Below, in pieces: positions 1-10,901 of a DNA stretch of 64,000 nucleotides (within the stretch, counting starts at the first letter, position 1; every line of letters begins with the position of its first letter). The stretch covers positions 163,733,102-163,797,101 of the forward strand of contig NC_091132.1 in the NCBI RefSeq assembly GCF_040183065.1, given 5' to 3'. The notes under the pieces were generated by a model. The model was not told the origin of the DNA. It worked only from the letters and a program-made list of their open reading frames with translations, and did no database searches. The stretch is from Periplaneta americana (Eukaryota; Arthropoda; Insecta; Blattodea; Blattidae). The position numbers were made by a program, and so were the translations under genes.

Positions 1-1135
1 GTCCCTATAGTGCCTATCAGAATTTTTGTTTTTCTAAATATTTATTTCAGAAAGTAACTATACCCCATGGGAGTCAGTAGCCCCAGAAGGAAATATGTTG
101 TGAAAATTCAGATATAATTCTTCATATTTGAATGCATATACGTATTCCGGTTTGTTCGATGAGACATTACAAGAGGAAATACCAAAATAATAACATCCAT
201 TGCCAAAGAAATCTTAATTTATAAAATAATGTGAAAGTTCACATAATTAATATATTATGATTATCATGCAAAAAAACGTAACTTCTGCCATTACTGTCTC
301 TTAGGGACTACTTCTAACATTGTGGATCAAAACTGACCTGCACTTACCGTAAACATGTATTTAAAAAGCAATAACGATTGAGAATTGAAAAAAAAAAAAA
401 AAGGAGGAATGGGGTTGTGAATGCGGTGAAATAACATCCTTAAGAAACATTAAATTGGCTCTACCAGTGACTAATTAAAGTGAAAAACAAAAACAGCAGA
501 AGAGCTACACAGTCTTCAATTGATTCGTTTATTTCATAAATCAGTCAAGCACCAAGTTAGCTAATTGTGGGAAAATACAAAAAAAAAAACTGTGTAGCAT
601 CAGACGAAATGGTTTGGTAGTGGTTTTAATATTTTTTGCTGAAATTAGTACATGTTTTAATACCTTTTATCTCAGGAAAATTATTTTGTACGTTTTAACT
701 GAGCTGTAAAAAATACGAAAATGTTTTTCACTTAACTGGTTTCTGCAATAAAAAGTAGTGCAAACGTATTTTTATGACATAATTCTCGAATTGTTTAGGA
801 TTTTGTTATAAAACTCGTATTAAGGAAATGTATAATATCTTTAGGGGTAGTATTTTCAAGCAATAACTGACAAATTCCGCCTAATACGTTATGTGAAATA
901 CCATGGATTTTCATAAACACATTCTTGCAAACGTGTTTCAGTTCACGATCAGTCCTTAAATTATAATTACAAGAATGAGATCTTTGAAAAGTGCCTTCAT
1001 GAACATTTTCATTGCCAACTCTTGCTCTGGAGTTTGTTTTTTACCTATACCCGTAACTTCAGTAACCTCAACCAAAGTCTGAATATAGGTATCTTGGGAG
1101 TTTTTATTTTCAAGAGAATGAAAATGTCTTCATGT
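1..1135. other. AT-rich non-coding stretch
   Basis: I see no coding exon, RNA gene or element boundary here. It is AT-rich with short poly-A runs. It lies downstream of zinc-finger gene 1, which is transcribed toward it. Confidence 0.4.
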
Positions 1136-1443
1136 TTTAAACATACAAGGAAATAATTTATTACAGTTGTATGAACACTTTTTCTAAAATTAAATTAAAA
1201 TTAATATAATCAGTTAAAAACCAGACATGTTTCGGAGGAATGCTCCTCCATCTTAGTGGCAATATCACTCCTTTAAGCCACGATACGCGGTCGAACATCT
1301 GTACCAGCGTCGTGGTATTGCCACTGAAGATGGAGGAGCATTCCTCCGAAACATGTCTGGTTTTTAACTGATTATATTAATTTTAATTTAATTTTACAAA
1401 AAGTGTCAATACAACTGTAATAAATTATTTCCTTGTATGCTTA
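1136..1443. repeat. Foldback element: long inverted repeat with short loop
   Basis: Two arms of about 125 bp are near-perfect reverse complements. The left arm runs from ACATACAAGGAAATAATT to CTTAGTGGCAATA, and the right arm from TATTGCCACTGAAGATGG to CCTTGTATG. About 50 bp of unrelated sequence forms the loop. A transcript would fold into a long hairpin. No ORF is present, so this is a non-autonomous foldback or MITE-type repeat; I cannot name the family. Confidence 0.8.
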
Positions 1444-2033
1444 ATATCTCATTTACGAACACTGTTGAATTTGACCTTACTTGTGTAAATTCAATCTTCA
1501 TGTTTTATTTATCACTTCCTCATTAATGTTTAAATACTATTTCGCATTGCACTTACAAGTGAGAATGTCGGGCTTGGTTTTCTGAGGTACTTCCCCGCCA
1601 GAATAAGAAACATAGCCTTCTCCTTTTACCCTTGCATTGATAATAGTATTACGTTTATAAGCGTTTTCGTTTACCACTCCTCGTTTCCTTTTAGGTAAAG
1701 GTTCGTCTTATGAACTTTGAGACATTTAACTACGATATAGGTCTATTGTTACTATTAAAATTACCACTACGCTAACCACAAAACACTTTTTCAATCAGTT
1801 GGTCACAAAATTATTAACACAAAAGGTACCTGTAGTTTACTGCAGAAACCAGCCAAGCGATGTCGTACCCTCATAGAACGTTATGCTGCCTTTAACTCAT
1901 TTTTTATTGTTTTGGCGTTTGACTGGTTTCTGAAATAAGGGATTTAATACCTCAGCTAGAGGTTTAAAATATGTGAAAAAATTTCTACAAGCTTTACACC
2001 AAATACTTTTAGCATGCATACAAACGTATATGG
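1444..2033. other. Non-coding stretch, nothing recognised
   Basis: It is AT-rich with no supported exon. The short minus-strand ORF that starts in the next element is a chance frame. Confidence 0.35.
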
Positions 2034-3380
2034 CAGAGCCTTCTTCAGTTACAAGTCCGAGCCATACGTCGGCAACACTGTAATTAACTGTCAAACGGAG
2101 ACCTACTATCCAGAATATGTGTTGGTGCTAATGCCGATTTTCAATGTAAATTAATGTTACAATATAAATGTGTGTCGATGGAATTATGTTCGCGGTCATA
2201 CCAAACGTTAATTATTGATGTGTTATAAACTAAGTGCATGTTGGCGGTAAAAACAAGACAATAAATGAAAATATGGCTGCAGTCTTTAGCAATTTTTACG
2301 GTTATTATTAATGACAAGGTGATTGACAATTCTTCTAAATATTAAATATTGTATAAACTACATTTTTATAGTCTTACTTGTGGTTTGTAGTGTATCAGAA
2401 TTCTAGCCAAATTGTTGGGTCTCGCCTGGTATATCAATAAAGTTACGCCGTTGATTTTCAAGTTCATTGTAAACAGTTGTATTGTGATCCCATAAATGTT
2501 GCAGTTTTGTTGAAGATTTGGAATGCCTGCTATATGAGATGCATACACTCAGTTTGGTTTTCAAGGTTTATGTATTATTTATTTTGTAATAAATTAGTTA
2601 TAAACATGTTTCTTTTCACTTCGTATTTACAGGATTTAAAGTTCACTGAGTTTACGCTAATTGGTACATACTTAATAAATAATGACGTGTTTTGTTCGTA
2701 TTAGGTTGAAGAAATGTTTCTTCATTTTTCATAGATTTTTATACTTGGTCTTGGACTATTTAAAATTATATTTTAGAAAATTTATAACAAATAATTTAGG
2801 ATAACAGTATTGTTATGGTGACTAGCCAGGTTCAAACTAAAACTGGCTTCCTGGGCATCTCAAATACTTATAGAAAAGAACGACAGATAACCAAATGAAA
2901 TTAAAATGTATATGATATCCTAGACCTTTGACGTCAGAGGTGAAACAACATAAAGCGGCAAACATTGTCAATTTACTGTTAGGTTAATTGATTGGAATAG
3001 GGTATTGCGAAAGTACGTTATTTTATTAATTTTTGGTACAAGTAACATTTCTTTAAGTATTTATTTATTTTACCTTGTGCCTTCAATAAAAAACACGTAT
3101 AATTTTAATTTTTTAAAGTTATAAGTGGCTGTACTTACACGGTATTCTGGAACACAAATAAAATACCATTTCGGATTCCGTAATAAATTACGTACATCAA
3201 TACACTGAATCTTGATCATATGCACTTAGTTTTGTATCAATTGATGTCGAAAATGTACACGTGACAACGAAATCAAAGCGCTAAAACGTCAAACATCATG
3301 CCTTTATTTCTCCTCTGCCCGCCTCCACTCAGCGTTGCCAAATCTACCCATGCTCCGACTTGAAACTGAAGATGGCCATC
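2034..3380 (+). mobile_element. Non-autonomous TIR transposon, CAGAGCC family, copy 1
   Basis: The left end (CAGAGCCTTCTTCAGTTACA) and the reverse complement of the right end (around GGCCATCTTCAGTTTCAAG) form diverged terminal inverted repeats of about 45 bp, both continuing into a CGGCAACACTG/GGCAACGCTG block. The same internal sequence recurs in opposite orientation at 7120-8661, and part of it at 44414-44600. There is no transposase ORF. Ends beginning CAGAG suggest a hAT-like or P-like element. This copy is the older of the two long ones, and its flanking duplication is no longer readable. Confidence 0.65.
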
Positions 3381-3476
3381 GAAACGTGCTCTTCTTGAAA
3401 ATGTTTCCACACAGACAGTTCATTTGAATGCTTTGTTCTTAGAAAGCGTACCTGGATGCATTGTCTGATCACCCGA

Positions 3477-4443
3477 CTATGCAGAAAATTTGCCAGACAA
3501 GTCACGTTTGGGTGATTTCACGCTAGATCGCGTACAAGTATGCTTTCTCAAAAGACTTGAGCGTACGAAACATTTCCCACAAAATTGACATTTGAATGGT
3601 CTCTCACCAGTATGAGTACGAATATGCAGAGTGAGTTCACCCGATTGTGCAAAATTTTTCCCACAAACATCGCATTGAAATGGCTTTATGCCAAAATGTG
3701 TACGTGTGTGCCTCTTCATATTACTCGAGTGTACAAAACTTGCCCCACAAACTTCACACTTGTAACGTTTCTCTCCAGTATGCGTACGAGCATGCACTGT
3801 GAGATCACCAGAACGTGCAAAATTTTTTCCACAAACACCGCATTTGAACGGCTTTACACCACAATGTGTACATGTGTGCATTGTTAGAGGATTAGATCTC
3901 ACAAAACATTTCCCGCAAACGTTGCATTTTGCAGACCGATCGGCAGAATGAATACCTGCATGCCTTCGCAAGTGACTTGGACTCATAAAACATTTTCCAC
4001 AAACATTACACTTGAATGGTCTCTCGCCAGTATGCGTACGTTTATGAATTACAAAATCCCATGAACGTGCAAAATATTTTCCACACACATCGCATTTGAA
4101 TGGCTTCTCCCCTGTATGAGTATGTACATGGCTTTTGAAATGTTCTGAACCTACAACATACCTCCCACTAGTATCATATTGAAATCTCCTTTCAGCGGTA
4201 TGAGTCCGTAAATGCAGTAAATACTCTTGGTCGGTCTGTAACAATTTGCCACAAACTTCACACTTACAGGAACCTTCATCCGTGTAACAAACCGACTGTG
4301 ATTCCACGCTGTTCTCTCTTCTAAAAATTTGATCGTAAAACTGGAGTTGAGGTGTACTTTCTGTGACAGGATACTCTGAGGAACAATTTTCTGGTTTCGT
4401 GAAGTCCACTAGTGGTATTTCATTCTCGCTGGTGTTAAAAGAG
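3477..4443 (-). CDS. C2H2 zinc-finger gene 1, terminal exon (finger array)
   Basis: This is the last coding exon of a nuclear C2H2 zinc-finger protein, probably a sequence-specific DNA-binding regulator. Reading leftward, it opens after a pyrimidine-rich CTTTACAG acceptor just right of 4443 and ends at a TAG at 3477-3479, about 322 codons. The first two bases of its first codon come from the exon at 10822-10901. An acidic linker precedes the array. Seven fingers are canonical (C-x2-C-x12-H-x3-H), several joined by HTGEKPF-type linkers. A unit between the first and second has lost both cysteines. The eighth finger has Arg in place of its last His, and a ninth is vestigial. No KRAB, ZAD or BTB domain is visible in the four exons. 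The family is certain; the DNA target is unknown. Confidence 0.92.
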
Positions 4444-5186
4444 CTGTAAAGAGATTTATCTTTAGTGGAAGAATCATCGCTGCAACAGACGTTATCAACA
4501 TTGCTGTCATAAAATTACGAGGAACGAGAAATATGTAAAGAAATATCATAGAATATTTCGCTAGGAATATCGCTTAGCTCGGATGTTAGATGTCAGGTTG
4601 GAGCATTAAGACAACATACAGAAACTGGGGAGTAAATAGAGACACAAGTAGTGGTGAATCTTTTGAAGTTGAAAAATATGAAGCAGGCCTCGGAAAAATA
4701 GGTTCGCAATTACAATGACTATTACACAATTAGAAGAAAGTATATATGAAGATTAGAAGTAACGAAGTACTCCAATACAATAAAATATTGGCTTACGAAA
4801 ATACAATCGTCTTGAAATGTATTATTGTACAATCTCTAAATTACAAACATTACGCTAGATGGCAGTAGTGTGTTATGTTTAGCTGTTTTCTTGTTATCAG
4901 TTGTGCCAACTATGGAATCTTCATTGACTCTGTGGTCGGTTACTAGTCAAGAAGGCTTTGTTGATTCAGATTCATTTTTATTAAAAAGTTGCATTCCACT
5001 TCAATTATCCGGATCCCAGGAATCAACGTCACTTGACACATGATTTTCAATAAGTCTTAGTATTAAACAATCTCTGATACGTGACTATTCATAATATCAT
5101 ATCGCAGAAGTTATAACAACCTATTATAAACAAGTGTTACAAAAGTTTTAATTTGGGGATGAAGAAATAAACAAGAAAAGTTTTAA
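4444..5186. other. Intronic sequence of zinc-finger gene 1
   Basis: This is the start of the roughly 6.4 kb intron between the exon at 10822 and the finger exon. I see no additional exon or element with clear ends. Confidence 0.4.
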
Positions 5187-5564
5187 TTAACGATGTTGAA
5201 ATAAAATAATAAACATTAATAATTTTAAAGGAACAATTATTGAAAGTACAATTGTCAAATTTGAATGTTTTGGTGGTTCAATTGGTGTTATATTAGACGT
5301 GTGCGTAAAAGAAGTGGAACTCGTTGATGTACATGGTGTATTCCTCAATTTATTCAGGATTTCCGAATGGTGCTCTTCATATATTTGTAAATAGGATTTC
5401 AGGGAAGATGCATAGCTATGAACAGTGAGATTTATTAATTCTTGTTCTTGAATGCCAATGAGAGTCATATTTGAAAGTGTTGTGTATCGACTGGAGTGGT
5501 TTGTATTTTTTTTTTTTGACGTCCAGACCAATGCAGTTTGAAATGTTGGCAAACAAAGAAACAA
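5187..5564 (-). CDS. Unrecognised 125-codon ORF, possibly repeat-derived
   Basis: An open frame of 125 codons has a Ser/Thr/Pro-rich middle and a hydrophobic C-terminal segment (LTIVLSIIVPLKLLMFIIL). I recognise no domain. It lies in an intron of zinc-finger gene 1 on the same strand and has no convincing splice sites. It may be a transposon fragment or a chance frame. Confidence 0.15.
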   Translation of the reverse strand: MFLCLPTFQTALVWTSKKKNTNHSSRYTTLSNMTLIGIQEQELINLTVHSYASSLKSYLQIYEEHHSEILNKLRNTPCTSTSSTSFTHTSNITPIEPPKHSNLTIVLSIIVPLKLLMFIILFQHR

Positions 5565-5642
5565 ATGCTAGGGTAGTGATAAAATTAAACAGATGCTACC
5601 GACGAGATAAAATGAAACAAATGCTAGGGACGGGATAAAATT
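5559..5642. repeat. Short tandem repeat, three imperfect ~28-bp units
   Basis: Three imperfect copies of an AAACAAATGCTAGGGACG-like unit, each followed by GATAAAAT, lie head to tail. Confidence 0.6.
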
Positions 5643-6082
5643 GTGCGATAAGCGGCCATGATTGGTTGAAAGACGTCCTTTCGTACGATTTTATTGGTCA
5701 AAAGTAGTATGACGTAGTAAAAGTGTAATAGTCAATTAAATCCCACTCGAGTTTTGATCTTGTCTAGATAAATCAAAACCTCTAGTGAGATTACTGTTGA
5801 CAAAATAACAAAAGACGAAAGAAATTTATTAATAATATATTTTGCGTTCGGATCTTGGTGCACAGTTAACCTAAAGCCTAGAGCGATGGCTTTACACTTG
5901 GTAACCTTGGTTCGAATACTGTCGGGATCATGTTGAGTTTGCAGTGGAGAAAGAGTGTCGGATGGTATCACTGTTCCACAAATAATCAATTTATCTACAT
6001 ACTGAACAGTATACTTCGACTACTAAAACACTGAAAGCGTATGTTTAATGCGTCGAAACAGATACTAAAATTCTTGAAAGTA

Positions 6083-6880
6083 CAGTAAAATCCCTCGTAT
6101 CCGGCACTAAAATAACCGGCAATACCAAAAGAACGGCACTTTTGGCTAGGCAAAAAAAGAAGCCATTCTTGCGAAAGAGAAGAGTCTGACGAATATGTGA
6201 GTGGTTTTCGTAGATCGCACATGCCGCATATCGTGTTTACTCTTTACACTGTTCACGTGTGAAAACATAGCAAAAAAAACCGTTATGCCCCCTGAAGTAG
6301 AGGATAGCATCGGTAACCTGTCACTTGGAACTTGAAGCAATACGCAAAGACGATATCTTTCAATTTGACACTTGAACTCACCCCTTTCGAAGGGGTGTTG
6401 GATGAGTCTAAATACGAAAGTGTGAATTCTATGTTCCTACAGCGCTAAGCGCTGCTGTTGCACAATGGATTCCGCGAAAAGCAAGCGAAATGTTCTTACG
6501 CTGAAAACATCGAGCGCTACTTCAGTTGCAACGTTGGCTACACTGTTCATGACTCCATGACCGCCATTTAAAACTGTCATAAGGTTACGAAAACTTTTAA
6601 TATTTTTACGCTATTATGAAATACAATTTTACAATGATTATGAGCTGATGAATGTACATTACCGTGTTTAGTACTAAAAAAAAAAACATTATACGTGTTT
6701 CAAAACTTTATTTTTAATGATCTATATTAAAATTACTAAATTTCAACATGGAAGAAAATGTTTGTGCAGAACTGTGTGTTTTTACATAACCTATAAACGT
6801 ATTTTCCAATTATCAGGCAAAATCAGTTATCCGGCACTGGCTTTGTCCCACAGTTGCCGGATACGAGGAATTCTATTGTG
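6083..6880. mobile_element. pogo/Tigger-like MITE
   Basis: The left end is CAGTAAAATCCCTCGTATCC and the reverse complement of the right end contains ATTCCTCGTATCCGGCAACT. TA dinucleotides flank both sides (6081-6082, 6881-6882), as expected for Tc1/mariner/pogo insertions. The 798-bp interior has no recognisable transposase. Similar ends occur at 33174-33593, 56923-57563 and 60189-61162. Confidence 0.7.
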
Positions 6881-7119
6881 TACTTAAAATTCACTAAAAT
6901 CTGAAAATCAGAGGAACATCATTAATACATTGTATTCTACTTGCATCTGAAACTAGCGAAACACATATGAATAAAATAACATATATAGCATAGATGAGAT
7001 ATAAATTAAGCTACCTGTGTACGAAAAATTTAAGATTAAGAAAACGTTTAACATCTGAAATAATGACAAAAATAATATTTCATTTTTCACAGCAAACATG
7101 TCACTGAAATGCATACTTG

Positions 7120-8661
7120 CAGAGCCTTCTTTAGTTACAAGCCAGAGCATGGGTAGGTTTGGCACCGCAGAGTGAAGGCGGGAGATTTTAAAGTGATATT
7201 ATGTTTACTCATTGCTTTCGTTATACGTAACGTGTATTTTTTCAATATTACTTTATGCACAAAGGTAAGATCAAGATTCAGATTAGTGATGTAAATTATT
7301 ACGGGTTCGAAAATAGTATTTTATTGCAATCAATTAGCTATACTTCAGCTACGGCGTAAGTAGGCTACTTACATACAAAGGCTGCCTCTTAAGATAATTA
7401 AAAAAAAAAGTTTTTATTGATAGTACGAAAGTAAATAAATAAAAAAGATATTCCTTGCACCGAAGATAATAAAATCAATAATGCAATAAAGACGTAAGTT
7501 CCTACGCAGTAATCTTAAGTTCCATTCAGTTAAATTTGTGGCTAGTAAATTGACAATGTTTTGCCGCTTAATGTTGTTTCACCTCTGACGTGAAAGATGT
7601 AGGGTAACATGCATTTTAATTTCATGTGATTATGTCGTGCTTTTCTATAAATATTTCAGATGTCCAGGAAGCCAGTTTTAGTTTGAACCTGGCCAGTCAC
7701 CATAAAATACTGTTATCATAAATTATTTGTTATAAACTTTTTAAAATACAATTTTAAATAAATATAACTACAGAAAACAAGCAAAGAATGTAAATTATGC
7801 AAATAGGCCAAAAATAAAATGTCAACAGAAGAAACTATTGACATACCTATTATAATAAAAGTATGAGGATGTAAATACAGTTAAACTAAGTAAAAAAAAA
7901 ATCTATGGAAAATTAAAAAAACATACCTTCAATATAATATGGTACATAACAAAACGCAACATTATCTATTAAGTACATGTATGTGTCAATTAGCGTAAAC
8001 TCAGTGAACTTTAAATTCTGTAAATATGAAGTGAAAAGAAACATGTTTATACCTAATTTATTACAAAATAAATAATATTAATAAACAAACCTTGAAAACC
8101 AACAAACTGATTATATGCATCTACAAATTATAGGTAGTTCTGGCGTATAGTATCATTCCGAATCTTCAACAAAACTGCAACATTTATGGGATCACAAAAC
8201 AGCTCTTTACAATGAACTTGAAAACCAATGGCGTAACTTTATTGAAATGGCAGGCGAGACCCAACAACTTGACTAGAATTCTGATACACACAAACCACAA
8301 ATAAGACTATAAAAATGTAGTTATACAGTACAGTATTTAATATTTAGTTGAATAGTCAATTAGGCTACGTTGTCATCAATAACCGTAAAAATTGACAAAG
8401 ACTGCAACCATTTTATTTTCATTTATTGTCTTGTTTTTTTTTTTTTCTAACACCAACACGCATTTAGTTTATAATGCATCAACAATGAACGTTTGGTACG
8501 ACAGCGAACATAATTCCATCGACACACACTTATATTGTAACATTAATTTACATTGAAAATCGGCATTAGCACAAACACGTGTACTGTATGGTAGGCCTCT
8601 GGGTGACAGTTAATTACAGTGTTGCCGATATGGCTCCGGCTTGTAACTAAAGAAGGCTCTG
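7120..8661 (-). mobile_element. Non-autonomous TIR transposon, CAGAGCC family, copy 2
   Basis: Both termini read CAGAGCCTTCTTTAGTTACA inward, followed by AGCC. The element is flanked by a perfect 7-bp duplication, ATACTTG (7113-7119 and 8662-8668). Its interior is the reverse complement of copy 1 at 2034-3380. The 1542-bp length carries no transposase. The CAGAG ends resemble hAT, but the duplication is 7 bp rather than 8. Confidence 0.85.
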
Positions 8662-8668
8662 ATACTTG

Positions 8669-9213
8669 GTATTACAGTAAATACACTAACACCGTCACAA
8701 GATTAGAACACTCAAAATTGTGGTGCTTGTTCAACAATGTAATAATGTCAGCCGAAAAAATGTCTTTCAACATCAACTGGGGTCAATGGGACATTCTTCG
8801 AAGAATCCCAATTCAGCTACACCAAGTTTTTTTTCGAAGCTCACCATCATATCGATTTACTACACTGTAGACTGAAAGGATAGATTCAAAGCCAAGGATC
8901 AGTGACAGCATATAACGAAAAAATCCTGGCTACTAATTTTATTGGAGAGCAATGATACTTGAAAATGTAAAAATTGTACTTATAGAGTGACAGTTTACCT
9001 TCAGTTGTTTTCCCTTCTCTTGACAAACTATAAGCTTTCGATAAATTATGCATCGCTCTCTTCAAATCATTCACAATTTCTACTGCCTTTCAGAATTCAC
9101 TGTGGAATTCCTTACCTAGTAATGTCAGAGACTAAGGAAATATTTTTCAAACAATTCTCATTAACAATAATAATATGTTTATATGTTTCAAGTTTCTCAA
9201 TGTTTAATGGTTA
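8669..9213. other. Intronic sequence, nothing recognised
   Basis: There is no supported exon or element boundary between the CAGAGCC element and the short RTE-derived insertion. Confidence 0.35.
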
Positions 9214-9227
9214 TATAGGGTCCGGCA

Positions 9228-9512
9228 TGGCGCGTCCTCAGGTTGAGGATAGAGGAGACGGCCTCCAGATATGGAGGGTAGCTGCGAATATATTGAATAA
9301 GCAGTCGTGGACAGCCGATAAGGGGCGGTCCTCCAGCTTGGGGGTTAGGCGAAGGGGTAACAACCCATCACCGTAAAAAATAGCATGTTACGAAACCCTA
9401 CAATAAGCCTCGGAATGGGACTGATCTTGCACAGGACGGGGACCGATGGCAGGCTTATGTGAGGAGGCAATGAACTTTCGGGTTCTTTAAAAGCCATTTG
9501 TAAGTAAGTAAG
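9228..9512 (+). mobile_element. Short internally deleted RTE-like LINE derivative
   Basis: This 285-bp insertion is flanked by a perfect 14-bp duplication (TATAGGGTCCGGCA at 9214-9227 and 9513-9526). Its last ~100 bases match the 3' end of the RTE-like LINE at 27591-29485 (CTTGCACAGG, ACCGATGG, GGGTTCTTTAAAAGCC, then AAGT repeats). Its first ~190 bases are GC-richer and resemble, from memory, the 5' region of the same LINE family. It therefore looks like a short element keeping both LINE ends without the ORF, moved by the partner LINE. Confidence 0.85.
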
Positions 9513-9672
9513 TATAGGGTCCGGCAGTTGGTTCTGATTAGTTTGGTAGAACTGTAAAATGAAACTACTTGTATATATTCCATATTCCAAAAGCAGAATC
9601 CCAATCAAGGTTTACTTGTGGCATGTGTTATACACTCTGCACTTATTTGGCATGTCCCACTTGCAACACTAA

Positions 9673-10667
9673 GGCCCGATTGTATAAACCATTTAATCTT
9701 AGATCAGAGGTTAAATTGATCCTTGTTTCAGCTGAACTTGGAATTTTGTGTTGTATAAAGTCTAATCTGAGATTAATTTGTCTCAAACTAAAGTCAACTT
9801 CGACTGAAGAAATTTCTCCGATTAAGTTAGATGATCCAAGTTCAGTTATTTCTTTTCTGTTTGAAATATACGAGTGACAGATTGTGCAAGTAAAATATCC
9901 ATTATTATTAATATTAATAGATATGTTAGGTACATTTATATATATTTCTTTCAATTTCTTGCCTTAATATACAAACATTCTTATATTTTATAAGGCTCTA
10001 TCGTGTTCAGCAGTATCAAATAACATAACCCATAATTATATTATGTTTATAACAATCATTAATTATTAATGGATATGATAGGTACATTCATAAATGTTCA
10101 ATTAACTGTATTACTAAACGAAAATTGTCGTTTTATAAAGCTTTATTATGTTTAGCAGTATCAAACACCATAACATGATAACAACTTGGAGAACAGTCAA
10201 CCTTCTTCTTATTGTCCGCCATTATTTACATTGCAAAAAAAAAAAAAAAAACAGCGTCTCCAACAGAGTGTAATACGGAAAGTCGCGAAAAAGTAGTTGT
10301 AAAGTCGCTAGATTTCTCATTATCAACAAAGAAAGATTAAATTTTGTCACTATGGGGTGCTAAAAAGGTCACTAAATCCCTATTTAAGCAATATAAAAGT
10401 TAAAAGAAATTGTTGTTGAAAAAAAGAGTTAAAATCGCTAAGTTGGCAACACTGCACAAAACTGTATAACACGGTCCGCGCATCACGTATTTCACCTGTT
10501 TATGCGATGTTGCCAAATCCTTTTCACGTGAACTTAGATTGCATTTGAACCAAGGTAATTTGATCGCAGAAAAGTTTTATACAATAAAAGAAGTGTCTGA
10601 ACTCGGTTTACTTTTCGATCTTCGATCAAAGTTGATCTTTAGTCAGGGAGTTTTATACAATTGGGCC
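9673..10667. mobile_element. PIF/Harbinger-like MITE with TAA duplication
   Basis: The left end GGCCCGATTGTATAAACC and the reverse complement of the right end GGCCCAATTGTATAAAAC form terminal inverted repeats. TAA flanks both sides (9670-9672, 10668-10670), which is typical of PIF/Harbinger TWA targets. The 995-bp interior lacks a transposase; the ORFs inside are palindromic shadows. Confidence 0.75.
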
Positions 10668-10821
10668 TAATAGTACCACAGTCATCCGTGTGATGGCTCT
10701 CGACAACTACAGAAGAGAACATTCGTTTCTTTCTTGATTTAAGGTACCAAGTAATAAATAATCTTCTATGTCATACCTTACATCAGCCAGAAGAAACTGA
10801 GCACTTGCAAACTACACTCAC

Positions 10822-10901
10822 CTCTCAGTCAAGACTTCAGATTCCTCCATAGTTACATCCAGCTCATTATCCGGAGTCACCATGCCAAATATTGGATCCT
10901 C
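10822..10901 (-). CDS. C2H2 zinc-finger gene 1, third coding exon
   Basis: This 80-nt exon lies between a TTTTCAG acceptor (right of 10901) and a GTGAGTGT donor (left of 10822). It encodes an acidic stretch beginning EDPIFGMVTPDNELDV and leaves two bases (AG) to complete a codon with the finger exon. The paralogous exon at 61717-61799 has the same FGMV motif, the same ending phase and the same donor, which supports it strongly. Confidence 0.88.

Noticed and set aside
1250-1370. Hammerhead-ribozyme-like core (CTGAAGATGG ... CCGAAACATG)
   Set aside because: The motif resembles CUGANGA...GAAA, but an extra unpaired base precedes stem II. A similar string near 3367 is explained by a decayed transposon end. 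Not strong enough without a covariance-model search.
3585-3887. Plus-strand ORF opposite the zinc-finger exon (and similar ones at 53958-54311, 54546-54809)
   Set aside because: These are antisense shadows of repeated finger codons.
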